From Paracidovorax wautersii (lineage in GTDB: Bacteria; Pseudomonadota; Gammaproteobacteria; Burkholderiales; Burkholderiaceae_C), in assembly GCF_031453675.1 (NCBI RefSeq), contig NZ_JAVIZX010000001.1:3804001-3868000 (forward strand): a stretch of 64,000 bases of DNA, in the 5' to 3' direction. Each line of letters opens with the position of its first letter. Positions within the stretch are counted from its first letter, which is position 1. The notes under the pieces are model-generated. The model did no database searches. It was given only the letters and a program-made list of their open reading frames with translations, and was not told where the DNA came from. Of this stretch, positions 1 to 10,927 are shown one piece after another. Made by a program: the position numbers and the translations under genes.

Positions 1-1662
1 GGTCAGGTAGTCGCGCAGGATGTTGCCCGTGACCGAGATGGTGTCCAAGCCGCGGATCACGCGTTCCAGCGTGTAGCGCATCGCGCGCACCTGGCTCATG
101 ATCTGGATGTCCAGGCCGGCCGTGTCGTGGTCCTTCAGATAGGTCTTGACCTTCTTGATGACCTCGTTTTCGTGCGGACGGTACGGGTCCAGCCAGAACA
201 CGGCGGGCATGCCGGAGTTGCGGGCGCGGGTCACGGCCAGCTTCACCCAGTCGCGGATCGGGGCGTCCTTGACCTGGCACATGCGCCAGATGTCCCCCTG
301 CTCCACGTTCTGGCTCAACAGCACTTCGCCCGTGGCGAGGTCGACGATGTTGGCCACGCCGTCTTCCGGCACCTCGAAAGTCTTGTCGTGCGAGCCGTAT
401 TCCTCGGCCTGCTGCGCCATCAGGCCCACGTTGGGCACGGTGCCCATGGTCTTCGGGTCGAAGGCGCCGTGCCACTTGCAGAAGTTGATGATCTCCTGGT
501 AGATGCGGGCGAAGGTGGACTCGGGCATCACGGCCTTGGTGTCCTTCAGGCGGCCATCGGCGCCCCACATCTTGCCGCCGTTGCGGATCATCGCCGGCAT
601 GGACGCGTCCACGATCACGTCGTTGGGCGAATGGAAATTGGTGATGCCCTTGGCCGAATCGACCATGGCCAGCTCGGGGCGGTGTTCGTGGCAGGCGTGC
701 AGGTCGCGCTTGATCTCGTCCTGCTTGGCGCTGGGCAGCGCTTCAATCTTGTTGTACAGATCGACCATGCCGTTGTTGACGTTCACGCCCAGCTCGTCGA
801 ACAGCTTGCCGTGTTTCTCGAACGCTTCCTTGTAGAAGATGCGCACGCAGTGGCCGAACACGATGGGGTGCGAGACCTTCATCATCGTGGCCTTGACGTG
901 CAGCGAGAACATCACGCCCGTCTTGTGCGCGTCGTCGATTTCCTTCTCGTAGAACGCGAGCAAGGCCTTCTTGCTCATGAACATGCTGTCGATGATCTCG
1001 CCGGCCTGCAGGGCGACCTTGGGCTTGAGCACCGTCGTCTTGCCGGACTTGCCGATCAGTTCCATCTTGACGTCGCGCGCCTTGTCGAGCGTGATCGACT
1101 TTTCGCCATGGTAGAAGTCGCCATGGTGCATGTGCGAGACGTGCGAACGCGATGCCTGGCTCCACTCAGCCATGCTGTGCGGGTTCTTGCGGGCGTATTC
1201 CTTCACAGCCTTGGGGGCGCGGCGGTCGGAGTTGCCTTCGCGCAGGACAGGGTTCACCGCCGAGCCCGTGCACTTGTTGTAGCGCGCACGGATTTCCTTT
1301 TCCTCGTCCGTCTGCGGGTTCTCGGGGAAGTCAGGAATCTTGTAGCCCTTTTCCTGCAGTTCCTTGATGGCCGCCTTCAGCTGCGCGACCGACGCGCTGA
1401 TGTTGGGCAGCTTGATGATGTTGGCTTCGGGCTTCAGCGTGAGCTTACCCAGTTCGCTCAGCGTGTCGGGCACGCGTTGCTCTTCGGTCAGGTAGTCGGG
1501 AAACTGGCCCAGGATGCGGTTGGCCACAGAGATGTCGCTCGTGTCCACCTTGACGCCCGCAGGTTCGACGAACTTGCGGATGATGGGCAGGAAGGAAGAC
1601 GTCGCCAGCAGCGGGGCCTCGTCGGTCAGGGTGTAGATGATGGTGGGCTGCTGGGTACTCAT
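1..1662 (-). CDS. icd: Isocitrate dehydrogenase (NADP+), monomeric type, 3' end cut off by window
   Basis: Oxidatively decarboxylates isocitrate to 2-oxoglutarate with NADP+ in the TCA cycle, in the cytoplasm. The protein starts [17 protein letters not shown] and the visible 554 residues cover the N-terminal three quarters of the ~740-residue single-chain family; the rest lies beyond position 1. Typical stretches such as [17 protein letters not shown] and [20 protein letters not shown] are present. The ATG at 1662 follows an AGGAGATTC stretch. The dimeric, sequence-unrelated isozyme lies directly upstream on the same strand. The reading frame is intact as far as it can be seen. The family call is secure. 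Confidence 0.93.
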   Translation of the reverse strand, partial: MSTQQPTIIYTLTDEAPLLATSSFLPIIRKFVEPAGVKVDTSDISVANRILGQFPDYLTEEQRVPDTLSELGKLTLKPEANIIKLPNISASVAQLKAAIKELQEKGYKIPDFPENPQTDEEKEIRARYNKCTGSAVNPVLREGNSDRRAPKAVKEYARKNPHSMAEWSQASRSHVSHMHHGDFYHGEKSITLDKARDVKMELIGKSGKTTVLKPKVALQAGEIIDSMFMSKKALLAFYEKEIDDAHKTGVMFSLHVKATMMKVSHPIVFGHCVRIFYKEAFEKHGKLFDELGVNVNNGMVDLYNKIEALPSAKQDEIKRDLHACHEHRPELAMVDSAKGITNFHSPNDVIVDASMPAMIRNGGKMWGADGRLKDTKAVMPESTFARIYQEIINFCKWHGAFDPKTMGTVPNVGLMAQQAEEYGSHDKTFEVPEDGVANIVDLATGEVLLSQNVEQGDIWRMCQVKDAPIRDWVKLAVTRARNSGMPAVFWLDPYRPHENEVIKKVKTYLKDHDTAGLDIQIMSQVRAMRYTLERVIRGLDTISVTGNILRDYLT

Positions 1663-1745
1663 TGAATCTCCTGTAATGGCGCGAGGCCTTGGGATGCTAG
1701 GGAAACGAAGGTGCGCGGGGCCGGCGGCCGCGGGCGCACCGGAAA

Positions 1746-3005
<1,260 letters not shown>

Positions 3006-3193
3006 GGAAACGGCTTTCTCCGATGAATGGCTGAGGAGCCCCTCGACACGCAGGCAGGCTGTCTACAGCCGGTCGATTCTAGCGACAAAAAAATAGCACC
3101 TTTCCTGTCAACGCCGCGCGCGCAACTGCCGTTGAAAGCGGGCTTCGCGGCTCCTCGCGGGCGCCCACCCGAACCATCAAGGAAATGGCATAT

Positions 3194-3448
3194 ATGAAAA
3201 AACTCCTCGCTGTCCTGGTCTCCGGTCTGTTCGCTGCAGGTGCGTTTGCACAGGCTCCGGCAGCACCCGCTACTCCTGCCACCCCTGCCGTGACCGCAGC
3301 CCCTGCCGCCGCTGTCGCCGCACCCGACGCCGCGCCCGCCCCCACGGCCAAGGCCAAGAGCGCCAAGAACAAGCACGCCAAGGCCACCAAGAGCCACAGC
3401 AAGAAGGTCGCCAGCAAGAAGACCAAGAAGTCCAAGGCCACGGCCTGA
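3194..3448 (+). CDS. Small secreted Ala/Pro-rich, Lys-rich protein of unknown function
   Basis: Not a family I can name. The 84-residue product has three zones: a clear signal peptide (MKKLLAVLVSGLFAAGAFAQ), an Ala/Pro/Thr-rich stretch to about residue 50, and a Lys-rich tail with KAKSAKNKHAKATK-type repeats, so the mature peptide would be strongly basic and probably unstructured. The ATG at 3194 is preferred over the in-frame ATG at 3185 because AAGGA at 3179-3183 is about 10 nt upstream of the former and only 1 nt from the latter. A terminator follows at 3488. Periplasmic export is inferred from the signal peptide only. Confidence 0.7.
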   Translation: MKKLLAVLVSGLFAAGAFAQAPAAPATPATPAVTAAPAAAVAAPDAAPAPTAKAKSAKNKHAKATKSHSKKVASKKTKKSKATA

Positions 3449-3487
3449 TCGCCCTGCGATGACGGCCTGCGCCGTCCGTGATGAAAT

Positions 3488-3509
3488 AGCCCGCCTGTGC
3501 GGGCTTTTT
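3488..3509 (+). terminator. Intrinsic terminator after the small basic protein
   Basis: AGCCCGC at 3488-3494 and GCGGGCT at 3499-3505 form a 7-bp stem with a CTGT loop, followed by TTTTT. It sits 40 nt after the stop of the small secreted protein. Confidence 0.75.
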
Positions 3510-3578
3510 CACGCCTGCGCCCTGTTTTTCCCGCGCCGGTGCCCCTACCGACGACCAGCCGACCACGAAACCGATCCG

Positions 3579-4067
3579 ATGACTGCTTTGCGCCCGTTTG
3601 CATTTGCTCCCCTTCGCCACCTGCTGCGCGCCTGCGCGGGGCTGGCATTGGGGCTCGCCACTACCGGCCCGGGATGGGCCCAGGAGGGACCGCAGCTGCA
3701 GTTGCAGCGCGTGGAGATCGTCGCGGGCATGCACCGCATCGACGCCCAAGTGGCCGTGGCACCGCAGGAGCGGCAGATCGGCCTCATGCACCGCAAGGAG
3801 ATGCCGCAGCAGGAAGGCATGCTGTTCGTGTTCGAGCAGCCGGCCACGCAGTGCTTCTGGATGAAGAACACACTGCTGCCGCTCACGGCCGCCTTCGTGG
3901 CGGACGACGGAACCATCGTGAACCTGGTGGACATGAAGCCGCAGTCGCTCGACTCCCACTGCTCCGCCCAGCCGGTGCGTTACGTGCTGGAGATGAACCA
4001 GGGCTGGTTCGCCAAACGGGGATTGAAGGCCGGCTTCCGCCTGGCCGGCGCGCCTTTCAGCCGCTGA
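3579..4067 (+). CDS. DUF192 family exported protein
   Basis: Member of the DUF192 family, whose biochemical role is not established. The 162-residue product begins with an export signal ending in GWAQ (about residue 35) and carries the family core: IGLMHRKEMPQQEGMLFVFE, then FWMKNTLLPLTAAFV and VRYVLEMNQGWF. The ATG at 3579 is chosen because the signal peptide starts there; an earlier in-frame ATG at 3459 would add a tail running through the upstream terminator. The neighbours suggest no function. Confidence 0.85.
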   Translation: MTALRPFAFAPLRHLLRACAGLALGLATTGPGWAQEGPQLQLQRVEIVAGMHRIDAQVAVAPQERQIGLMHRKEMPQQEGMLFVFEQPATQCFWMKNTLLPLTAAFVADDGTIVNLVDMKPQSLDSHCSAQPVRYVLEMNQGWFAKRGLKAGFRLAGAPFSR

Positions 4068-4110
4068 CGGCGGTGCTGCGCGGCAACCAGCGCGCTCGCC
4101 CTCAATGTCC

Positions 4111-4138
4111 AAAGAAAAAACGGCCCCGCGGGGCCGTT
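4111..4138 (-). terminator. Intrinsic terminator for sodB
   Basis: A perfect palindrome, AACGGCCCCGCGGGGCCGTT (4119-4138), is followed on the minus strand by TTTTTTCTTT (4120-4111). It lies 45 nt after the sodB stop. On the plus strand the T tract is weak, so it mainly serves sodB, though it could also stop the convergent DUF192 transcript. Confidence 0.8.
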
Positions 4139-4182
4139 GTGCTTTGCGTGGGCGCTTGGCGCCCGCCGCTCGCCGCCTTCGC

Positions 4183-4764
4183 TCAGGCGAAGTTGGATTC
4201 GGCGAACTTCCAGTTCACCAGCTTGTCCAGGAAGGTTTCCACGAACTTGGGACGCAGGTTGCGGTAGTCGATGTAGTAGGCATGCTCCCAGACGTCCACC
4301 GTCAGCAGGGCCTTGTCAGCGGTGGTCAGGGGCGTGCCGGCGGCGCCGGTGTTGACGATGTCGACCGAGCCATCGGCCTTCTTCACCAGCCAGGTCCATC
4401 CGGAGCCGAAGTTGCCCACGGCGCTCTTGACGAAGGCTTCCTTGAACGCGGCGTAGCTGCCCCACTTGGCGTTGATGGCATCGGCCAGCGCGCCGGTCGG
4501 CTCGCCGCCGCCGTTGGGCGCCATGCAGTTCCAGAAGAAGGTGTGGTTCCAGATCTGGGCCGCGTTGTTGTAGATGCCGCCGCTGGACTTCTTGATGATT
4601 TCTTCGAGCGTCATGCTCTCGAATTCGGTGCCCTTTTGCAGGTTATTCAGGTTCACCACGTAGGCGTTGTGGTGCTTGCCGTGGTGGTACTCCAGGGTTT
4701 CCTGGCTGTAGTGCGGGGCCAGTGCGTCGATCGCATAGGGCAGCGGTGGCAGGGTATGTTCCAT
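4183..4764 (-). CDS. sodB: Superoxide dismutase, Fe type
   Basis: Converts superoxide to hydrogen peroxide and oxygen in the cytoplasm. The 193 residues fit the Fe/Mn superoxide dismutase family exactly. The four metal ligands are visible: His in [11 protein letters not shown], His in [10 protein letters not shown], and Asp and His in [14 protein letters not shown]. Iron is preferred on overall resemblance to E. coli SodB (no signal peptide, FFWNCM context), but metal choice cannot be proved by reading. The ATG at 4764 gives the normal N-terminus [10 protein letters not shown]; a longer frame upstream is non-homologous. Confidence 0.93.
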   Translation of the reverse strand: MEHTLPPLPYAIDALAPHYSQETLEYHHGKHHNAYVVNLNNLQKGTEFESMTLEEIIKKSSGGIYNNAAQIWNHTFFWNCMAPNGGGEPTGALADAINAKWGSYAAFKEAFVKSAVGNFGSGWTWLVKKADGSVDIVNTGAAGTPLTTADKALLTVDVWEHAYYIDYRNLRPKFVETFLDKLVNWKFAESNFA

Positions 4765-4931
4765 GGTGAAGTCCTTCGTGGGTTGAAATTCTGAAAACGG
4801 TTGCGCACCCGCGCGGCACAGCCGTCGCGGGCGAAAGGGCATTGTAGAAAGTTATAGCAGCCGCCGCTGTAAGCGATGGGCGACTCCCCTGCCGCAGGGG
4901 GGCCAAGCGGCCGAGCCCCGCGGCGCCGTCA

Positions 4932-6272
4932 CTACAGGAGCCGGCGCTGCGACACAGTCAGGTCGATGGCCCCTTCTGCCATGGTCGCCACGACGGCATC
5001 GCCCGGCTGCACCTGGGCGGGCCGCACCACCGGCTGGCCGGCCACGTCGGTGAGCAGGGCGTAGCCACGCTGCAGCACCAGCCGTGGATCCAGCAGCTCC
5101 AAGCGCAGCGCCGCCCGCTCGACGCGGTCCGCCCGCTGCTGCAGGTTGCGCGCCACGCTTTGAGGCAAATGTGCCTCCAGCGCGCTCTGCGCTTGCGCAA
5201 GCCGCTGCGTTTTCAATAGCACCGCATGGCGTAGCCGCTGCGCCAGGCGCGCCAGCTGCAGCTGTTGGCGTCCCACCAGGCCCGAGGGCCGGCCCAGCCG
5301 CTGGGCGACATGGTCCAGCCGCTGGTGGCGCTGGTCGAGCTGGCGCTGCACGCCGTCGTCCAGCCGGTCGCGCAGCAGCTCCAGCGCCCCCAGCCAGACC
5401 GAGCGCGGCTGCGATACCAGCTCAGCCGCCGCGGTGGGCGTGGGCGCGCGCAGGTCGGCGCAGAAATCGGCAATGGTGAAGTCGGTCTCGTGCCCCACGC
5501 CGCTGACCAGCGGGACCGGGCTCTGCACGATCATGCGGGCCAGCTGCTCGTCATTGAAGGCCCACAGGTCTTCGATGGAGCCGCCGCCGCGCACCAGCAG
5601 GATGGCGTCGATAGGCGGAGCATCCGGCACCGGCGCATGTGCCGAATCGCCCTCCAGCCCTTGTCCCTGCTGCGCGAGGCGATACATTTTCGATAGCGCC
5701 GCGCAGAGCGACGCCGGCGCCTGCGCGCCCTGCACCAGCGCGGGCACCAGCACCACGGGAATGTGCGGCACGCGCCGGCGCAGGGCCGTGACCACATCGT
5801 GCAGCGCGGCCGCGCCGGGCGACGTGACCAGGCCGATGCCGCGCGGCATCAGCGGCAGAGGCCGCTTGCGGTCGGCATCGAACAGGCCTTCGCCTTCCAG
5901 CTGCGCTTTCAGCCGCAGGAACTGCTCGAACAGCGCGCCCTGCCCGGCCCGCTGCATGCTCTCGACGATCAGTTGGAGATCGCCCCGCGCCTCGTACACG
6001 CCGATACGCCCGCGCAGCTCGACCAGTTCGCCGTCGCGCGGCTGAAAGTCTAGCAACGTGGCGGCCCGGCGGAACATGGCGCAGCGGACCTGCCCCTGCC
6101 CGTCCTTGAGCGTGAAGTAACAATGCCCGCTGGACGCGCGCGAGAAGCCGGTGATCTCGCCGCGCACCGCGACGGGGTTGAAGCGGGCCTCCAGCGCGTC
6201 AGCAATGGCGCGGCACAGCGCCCCGACTTCCCAGATTCGCGGCGCCACGCCTGGGTTCGGGCGGTCAAACAC
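4932..6272 (-). CDS. xseA: Exodeoxyribonuclease VII large subunit
   Basis: Large subunit of the single-strand-specific nuclease ExoVII, acting in mismatch and recombination repair with XseB (not in this window). It has an N-terminal OB fold (WEVGALCRAIADALEARF, then GEITGFSRASSGHCYFTLKD) and a catalytic domain with VTSPGAAALHDV, ILLVRGGGSIEDLWAFNDE and VGHETDFTIADFCADLRAPTPTAAAEL. A GTG at 6272 (VFDRPNPGVAPRIWEV) is chosen because homologues start there; the frame remains open upstream to 6377. Two copies of the dispersed repeat described elsewhere lie inside the gene, at residues around 191-210 and 350-369, both read in frame. Confidence 0.9.
   Translation of the reverse strand: MFDRPNPGVAPRIWEVGALCRAIADALEARFNPVAVRGEITGFSRASSGHCYFTLKDGQGQVRCAMFRRAATLLDFQPRDGELVELRGRIGVYEARGDLQLIVESMQRAGQGALFEQFLRLKAQLEGEGLFDADRKRPLPLMPRGIGLVTSPGAAALHDVVTALRRRVPHIPVVLVPALVQGAQAPASLCAALSKMYRLAQQGQGLEGDSAHAPVPDAPPIDAILLVRGGGSIEDLWAFNDEQLARMIVQSPVPLVSGVGHETDFTIADFCADLRAPTPTAAAELVSQPRSVWLGALELLRDRLDDGVQRQLDQRHQRLDHVAQRLGRPSGLVGRQQLQLARLAQRLRHAVLLKTQRLAQAQSALEAHLPQSVARNLQQRADRVERAALRLELLDPRLVLQRGYALLTDVAGQPVVRPAQVQPGDAVVATMAEGAIDLTVSQRRLL
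5165..5223 (-). repeat. Dispersed ~58-bp repeat, copy inside xseA (3' part)
   Basis: On the minus strand it runs from GGTGCTATTGAAAACGCAG through GGCTTGCGCAAGC and GCGCTGGAGGCACATTTG. Elements shared with the other copies are GCTAT near the left end, a GCTTGCGC core, and GCGCTGGAGGC followed by an ATTTG end. It is translated in frame as LLKTQRLAQAQSALEAHL. Confidence 0.6.
5643..5700 (-). repeat. Dispersed ~58-bp repeat, second copy inside xseA
   Basis: The minus strand reads GGCGCTATCGAAAATGTATC, CGCGCAGCAGGGACAAG, then GGCTGGAGGGCGATTCGG. It has the same layout as the copy at 5165 and is read in the same phase, giving LSKMYRLAQQGQGLEGDS. Confidence 0.55.
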
Positions 6273-6633
6273 AGGCCACCTGCGCCTTCCCGGGCCAGGC
6301 CGGCACCGCGGTAGTCCACAGCGCGGAGCGAGCGGGAGCATTGCGGGCCGGCCCCGCGGCATGCCCCGCAAAGCCACAGAGGCACGTGCAAGTCATTGAT
6401 TTCAAACAAATTTCCGGTGCGCGATTTTTCATCAATCTGTCAAACGCGTGATCCGGCGCCGCTTTGGAGCACTTGCCCCATCGGTTGCCCACTAAGTTAT
6501 CCACAGGAACTGTGGGAAGAATCCGACGCGAAGCGCCCGTCTGCAGCAAGGTGGCAAGACATCCGCGCTTGCGGCGGTGGCCGGTGCCGGCTAGGCCATA
6601 ATCGCCCGTTGCCTTTTCCGTGCGGAGTGAGAA
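6273..6633. other. Intergenic region between xseA and exbB with an isolated DnaA-box sequence
   Basis: This is a 361-bp divergent region. The exact 9-mer TTATCCACA, identical to the strong E. coli DnaA box, is at 6497-6505 on the plus strand. It is a single copy with no AT-rich unwinding element or second box nearby, so an origin is not supported. The xseA reading frame stays open for the first 105 bp. No RNA gene was recognised. Confidence 0.4.
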
Positions 6634-7275
6634 TTGCTGTCGATCATACAAGCCGCGGGCTGGCCCATCTGGCCCCTGATTGCCTGCTCCATCCTGGCGC
6701 TGGCCCTGGTCTTCGAGCGCTTCACGGCCCTGCGCACCGCGCGCGTGGCGCCGCCCAAGCTGCTGGACGAAGCCATCTCCGTCTCCTCTCGCGCCGTGCC
6801 TTCGCCGGACGTGGTCAACCAGCTTGCGCAGAACTCCGCACTGGGTGAGGTGCTGGCCACCGGCCTGCGCACGCTCAACAGCCATCCTCAAAGCTCCGAG
6901 GCCGATCTTCGGGCCGCCATGGAAGGTGCCGGCCGCGCCGTCGCCCACCGCCTGGAGAAGTACCTGAGCGCGCTGGCGACCATCGCCTCGGCCGCGCCGC
7001 TGCTGGGCCTGCTGGGCACGGTGATCGGCATGATCGAGATCTTCGGCTCGCAGGCGGGTGCCGGCGGCGCCGGCCAGGCCATGGGCGGGGGCAACCCGGC
7101 CCAGCTGGCGCATGGCATCTCGATCGCCTTGTACAACACGGCCTTCGGGCTGATCGTGGCGATCCCGGCGCTCATCTTCTGGCGCTATTTCCGCAGCCGC
7201 GTCGATGCCTACCTGCTGACGCTGGAACTGGCTTCCGAGCAGTTCCTGCGCCACATCAGCCGGCTGCGCAAGTAA
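6634..7275 (+). CDS. exbB: MotA/TolQ/ExbB proton channel family protein
   Basis: Inner-membrane proton-channel subunit that, with the adjacent ExbD-like protein, converts proton-motive force into work at the outer membrane. The 213-residue protein has an N-terminal membrane segment (WPIWPLIACSILALALVFERF), a cytoplasmic loop, and two further membrane segments with the family signature LATIASAAPLLGLLGTVIGMIEIF and ISIALYNTAFGLIVAIPALIFW. The start is TTG, with GGAG seven bases upstream. ExbB rather than TolQ is inferred because no tolA/tolB/pal genes follow and because this pair precedes lpxK in many betaproteobacteria. Confidence 0.88.
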   Translation: MLSIIQAAGWPIWPLIACSILALALVFERFTALRTARVAPPKLLDEAISVSSRAVPSPDVVNQLAQNSALGEVLATGLRTLNSHPQSSEADLRAAMEGAGRAVAHRLEKYLSALATIASAAPLLGLLGTVIGMIEIFGSQAGAGGAGQAMGGGNPAQLAHGISIALYNTAFGLIVAIPALIFWRYFRSRVDAYLLTLELASEQFLRHISRLRK

Positions 7276-7311
7276 CCACCACCTAGTGAAGAAGAGGAAG
7301 AGCGCGCGGCC

Positions 7312-7737
7312 ATGAACTTCCGTCCCCGTCCCAAAGAGGAACCGGAGATCAACCTGATCCCGTTCATCGACGTGCTGCTGGTCATCCTCATCTTCTTGAT
7401 GCTGTCGACCACCTACAGCAAGTTCACCGAACTGCAGCTCACGCTGCCGGTGGCCGACGCCGAACAGCAGCGCGACCACCCCAAGGAAGTGATCGTCTCC
7501 GTGGCCGCCGACGGCCGCTACGCCGTCAACAAGACCGCGCTCGACGGCAAGAGCACCGACGTGCTGGCGCGCGCTCTCTCGGCTGCGGCGACCGCCGGGC
7601 GCGACAGCGTGGTAATCATCAGCGCCGATGCGGCGTCGCCGCACCAGGCGGTGGTGACGGTGATGGAAGCGGCCCGCCGGGTCGGACTGTCGCAGATCAC
7701 CTTCGCCACGCAATCCTCGGCCGGCGCGCGCCGCTAG
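7312..7737 (+). CDS. exbD: ExbD/TolR family biopolymer transport protein
   Basis: Partner of the ExbB-like channel. The 141 residues comprise a short cytoplasmic head (MNFRPRPKEEPEINLIPFID), one membrane helix (VLLVILIFLMLSTTY) with the conserved Asp of the PFIDVLLV motif, and a periplasmic domain ending ITFATQSSAGARR. It lies 36 nt after exbB and 3 nt before lpxK, so the three are very probably one transcript. Which outer-membrane receptor it energises cannot be told from this window. Confidence 0.88.
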   Translation: MNFRPRPKEEPEINLIPFIDVLLVILIFLMLSTTYSKFTELQLTLPVADAEQQRDHPKEVIVSVAADGRYAVNKTALDGKSTDVLARALSAAATAGRDSVVIISADAASPHQAVVTVMEAARRVGLSQITFATQSSAGARR

Positions 7738-7740
7738 CGC

Positions 7741-8748
7741 ATGGCAGAGGCAGCGCTGCAGCGCGCCTGGAAGCACCGCGGCCCGCTGGCCGTGGCGCTG
7801 TGGCCCCTCTCCCTGCTCTACGGCCTGCTGGCCGGCACGCGGCGGTGGCTCTACCGAGCCCGAATTCTGCGCAGCGAGCGCCTGCCCGTGCCTGTGATCG
7901 TCGTCGGCAACGTGATCGCCGGCGGCGCAGGCAAGACACCCGTGACCCAGGCGGTCGTGCGGCACCTGCAAAGCCGCGGCTGGCAGCCCGGCATCGTCTC
8001 GCGCGGCTATGGCCGCCGCACCACCGACTGCCGCGAAGTGCTGGTGGACAGTACCGCCGCCGAGGTAGGCGACGAGCCTGCGCTGCTGGCCCGCAGCACG
8101 GGCGTGCCGGTGTTCGTCGCCGCACGCCGCGCCGATGCGGGCCGCGCCCTGCTCGCGCGGCACCCCGGCACCGACGTGATCGTGTGCGACGACGGCCTGC
8201 AACATGGGGCGCTCGCGCGCGACGTGGAGATCTGCGTCTTCAACGACGATGGCATCGGCAACGGCTGGCTGCTGCCCGCGGGCCCGCTGCGCGAGCCCTG
8301 GCCGCGCAAGGTGGACCTGGTGCTTCACGCCGGCACCCGTCCGCCTGGCGGCGCCGCGCCCGGCTTCGCGCTGCGCCGCGTGCTTGCACCGTGGGCCCTG
8401 CGAGCCGATGGCACGCAGGTGCCGCTGCAGGCCTTGCAGCAGGCGCCGGGCTGGCACGCCGTGGCGGCCATTGCCCGCCCACAGGACTTCTTTGCCATGC
8501 TGCGGGCACAGGGCGTGCCCCTGGCGCAGACGGAAGCACTGCCGGATCACTACGATTTTGATAGCTGGATACGCAATCAGGACGGGCGCCATGGGCTGAT
8601 TTTCACCGAAAAGGACGCGGTCAAGCTCTGGCCACGCCATCCGGACGCGCTGGCCGTGCCGCTGCAACTGGAGCTGGACCCGGCCTTCTGGCCCGCGCTG
8701 GACCGCCGACTGGCAACCGCCGGCGCACCGCGCCCCGCCGCGGCGTGA
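7741..8748 (+). CDS. lpxK: Tetraacyldisaccharide 4'-kinase
   Basis: Phosphorylates the 4' position of the lipid A disaccharide at the cytoplasmic face of the inner membrane. The 335 residues fit the family. The P-loop [18 protein letters not shown] is near residue 60, followed by [16 protein letters not shown], and [19 protein letters not shown]. The C-terminal part has DHYDFDSW and [12 protein letters not shown], the latter conserved. A copy of the dispersed repeat (8551-8605) overlaps this last region without breaking the frame. The gene is packed between exbD and the Trm112-like gene and fits a lipopolysaccharide operon with kdsB. Confidence 0.95.
   Translation: MAEAALQRAWKHRGPLAVALWPLSLLYGLLAGTRRWLYRARILRSERLPVPVIVVGNVIAGGAGKTPVTQAVVRHLQSRGWQPGIVSRGYGRRTTDCREVLVDSTAAEVGDEPALLARSTGVPVFVAARRADAGRALLARHPGTDVIVCDDGLQHGALARDVEICVFNDDGIGNGWLLPAGPLREPWPRKVDLVLHAGTRPPGGAAPGFALRRVLAPWALRADGTQVPLQALQQAPGWHAVAAIARPQDFFAMLRAQGVPLAQTEALPDHYDFDSWIRNQDGRHGLIFTEKDAVKLWPRHPDALAVPLQLELDPAFWPALDRRLATAGAPRPAAA
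8551..8605 (+). repeat. Dispersed repeat copy inside lpxK
   Basis: It reads GATTTTGATAGCTGGATACG, then CAATCAGGACGGGCGCCATG and GGCTGATTTT. It matches the layout of the intergenic copies at 25902 and 62303 (GATAGCT left arm, GGGCGCCA, terminal GATTTT). It is translated as [18 protein letters not shown] and merges with the conserved LpxK segment before TEKDAVKLW. Confidence 0.5.
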
Positions 8749-8860
8749 ACAGGGTCTCGGCCCGCGCTCGCCCCCCCGCCCACTGGCTATCATCCCAACC
8801 CCTGACAACCCCCGCCCGAGAGCACACACGCTGCCTTCCGCGCACCACCGGACCCACCGC

Positions 8861-9043
8861 ATGGACCCCAAACTGCTTGAACTGCTGGTCTGCCCCGTCA
8901 CCAAGGGCCCTCTTTCCTTCGACCGCGAGCGTCAGGAGCTGGTCTCGCGCAGCGCCCGGCTGGCCTACCCCGTCCGCGACGGCATTCCCGTGCTGCTGGA
9001 AAACGAGGCACGCACGCTGACCGACGCCGAACTCGAAGCTTGA
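8861..9043 (+). CDS. Trm112 family zinc-ribbon-like protein
   Basis: A 60-residue protein beginning [18 protein letters not shown], with the Trm112/YcaR layout [18 protein letters not shown]. Eukaryotic Trm112 activates methyltransferases; the role of the bacterial versions is not established. Only one Cys (LVCPVTKG) is seen at the usual first-pair position, so zinc binding is doubtful. It lies between lpxK and kdsB, as it commonly does in proteobacteria, suggesting cotranscription. Confidence 0.88.
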   Translation: MDPKLLELLVCPVTKGPLSFDRERQELVSRSARLAYPVRDGIPVLLENEARTLTDAELEA

Positions 9044-9139
9044 CGCCCCCCAACGCCAGCCGAACGATCCGCCGCCTGCGGACCGCTTCCTGCGCTTTCC
9101 GCCCGCAGGGCTGCGCCCTTCACCCTCTCTTCACTGGCC

Positions 9140-9931
9140 ATGAGCACCGCACTGCCTCCGTTCACCGTCATCATCCCCGCGCGCCTGGCCTCCAGCCGCC
9201 TGCCGAACAAGCCGCTGGCGGACATCGCAGGCCTGCCCATGGTGGTGCAGGTCGCGCGCCGCGCTGCCCGCAGCGGCGCCGCCCGGGCCGTGGTGGCGGC
9301 GGACGATGAACGCATCGTCGAGGCGTGCCGCACCCATGGCGTGGAGGCGCTGCTGACCCGCAGCGACCACCCCAGCGGCAGCGACCGCCTGGCTGAGGCC
9401 TGCGAGCTGCTGGGCCTGGAAGGCGACGACATCGTGGTGAACGTGCAGGGCGACGAGCCCCTGATCGACCCCGCCCTGATCGATGCGGTCGCAGCCCTGC
9501 TGCCCCTGCGCAGCGACGCCAGCATGGGCACGGCGGCCCACGCCATCCACGCACCGGAAGATGTGGCCAACCCCAACGTGGTGAAGGTGGTGCTGGATGC
9601 ACGCGGGCTGGCGCATTACTTCAGCCGCGCGCCGATTCCCTTCGCGCGCGACCACGCACCCGGCAGCGCGTGGTGGCAGGCCCAGGCCGCAGCGCCAGCC
9701 CTGCAGGGCTTCGCGCCGCTGCGCCATATCGGCCTGTACAGCTACCGCGCCGGCTTCCTGCGCGAGTTTCCGCTGCTGGCTCCCGCTCCCACGGAGACGA
9801 TTGAGGCGCTGGAACAGCTGAGAGCGCTGTGGCACGGCCACCGCATCGCCGTGCACGTGACCGACGCGGCACCCGGGCCTGGAGTCGACACCCCCGCCGA
9901 CCTGGAACGCGTGCGCGCCATGATGCGCTGA
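9140..9931 (+). CDS. kdsB: 3-deoxy-manno-octulosonate cytidylyltransferase
   Basis: Activates KDO as CMP-KDO for the lipopolysaccharide inner core, in the cytoplasm. The 263-residue protein starts at [22 protein letters not shown], the nucleotide-binding signature, followed by [17 protein letters not shown]. Other family parts are [23 protein letters not shown] (metal-binding Asp), [12 protein letters not shown] and [12 protein letters not shown]. It follows lpxK and the Trm112 gene in the same direction. A 266-bp gap separates it from adk. Confidence 0.95.
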   Translation: MSTALPPFTVIIPARLASSRLPNKPLADIAGLPMVVQVARRAARSGAARAVVAADDERIVEACRTHGVEALLTRSDHPSGSDRLAEACELLGLEGDDIVVNVQGDEPLIDPALIDAVAALLPLRSDASMGTAAHAIHAPEDVANPNVVKVVLDARGLAHYFSRAPIPFARDHAPGSAWWQAQAAAPALQGFAPLRHIGLYSYRAGFLREFPLLAPAPTETIEALEQLRALWHGHRIAVHVTDAAPGPGVDTPADLERVRAMMR

Positions 9932-10080
9932 TGCACAGGCGCTGCACCACCGCGCACCAGGAGGCCTTTGCCGCTCCGGGACGATGCCCCACCCGTGTGC
10001 CCGATGCGATGGTCACCGCCGTCCACCGCCGCGCGATGCGGTGCCGGGCGCCGTACCACCGCCACGCGTCACCCGTGTGA

Positions 10081-10854
<774 letters not shown>

Positions 10855-10898
10855 CCGGGTGCGGCGCCGCCAGCCGGCGGCGACCACACCTCTCTTCG

Positions 10899-10927
10899 AC
10901 GCCCCGCCCTGCGGGGCGTTGTTGTTT
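10899..10927 (+). terminator. Intrinsic terminator after adk
   Basis: ACGCCCCGC (10899-10907) pairs with GCGGGGCGT (10911-10919) around a CCT loop, followed by TGTTGTTTT. The convergent asparaginase gene ends at 10928, so the same hairpin may act for both genes. Confidence 0.75.

Noticed and set aside
127-1665. 512-codon plus-strand frame over the first isocitrate dehydrogenase
   Set aside because: Antisense shadow. The minus strand reads as a clear monomeric isocitrate dehydrogenase.
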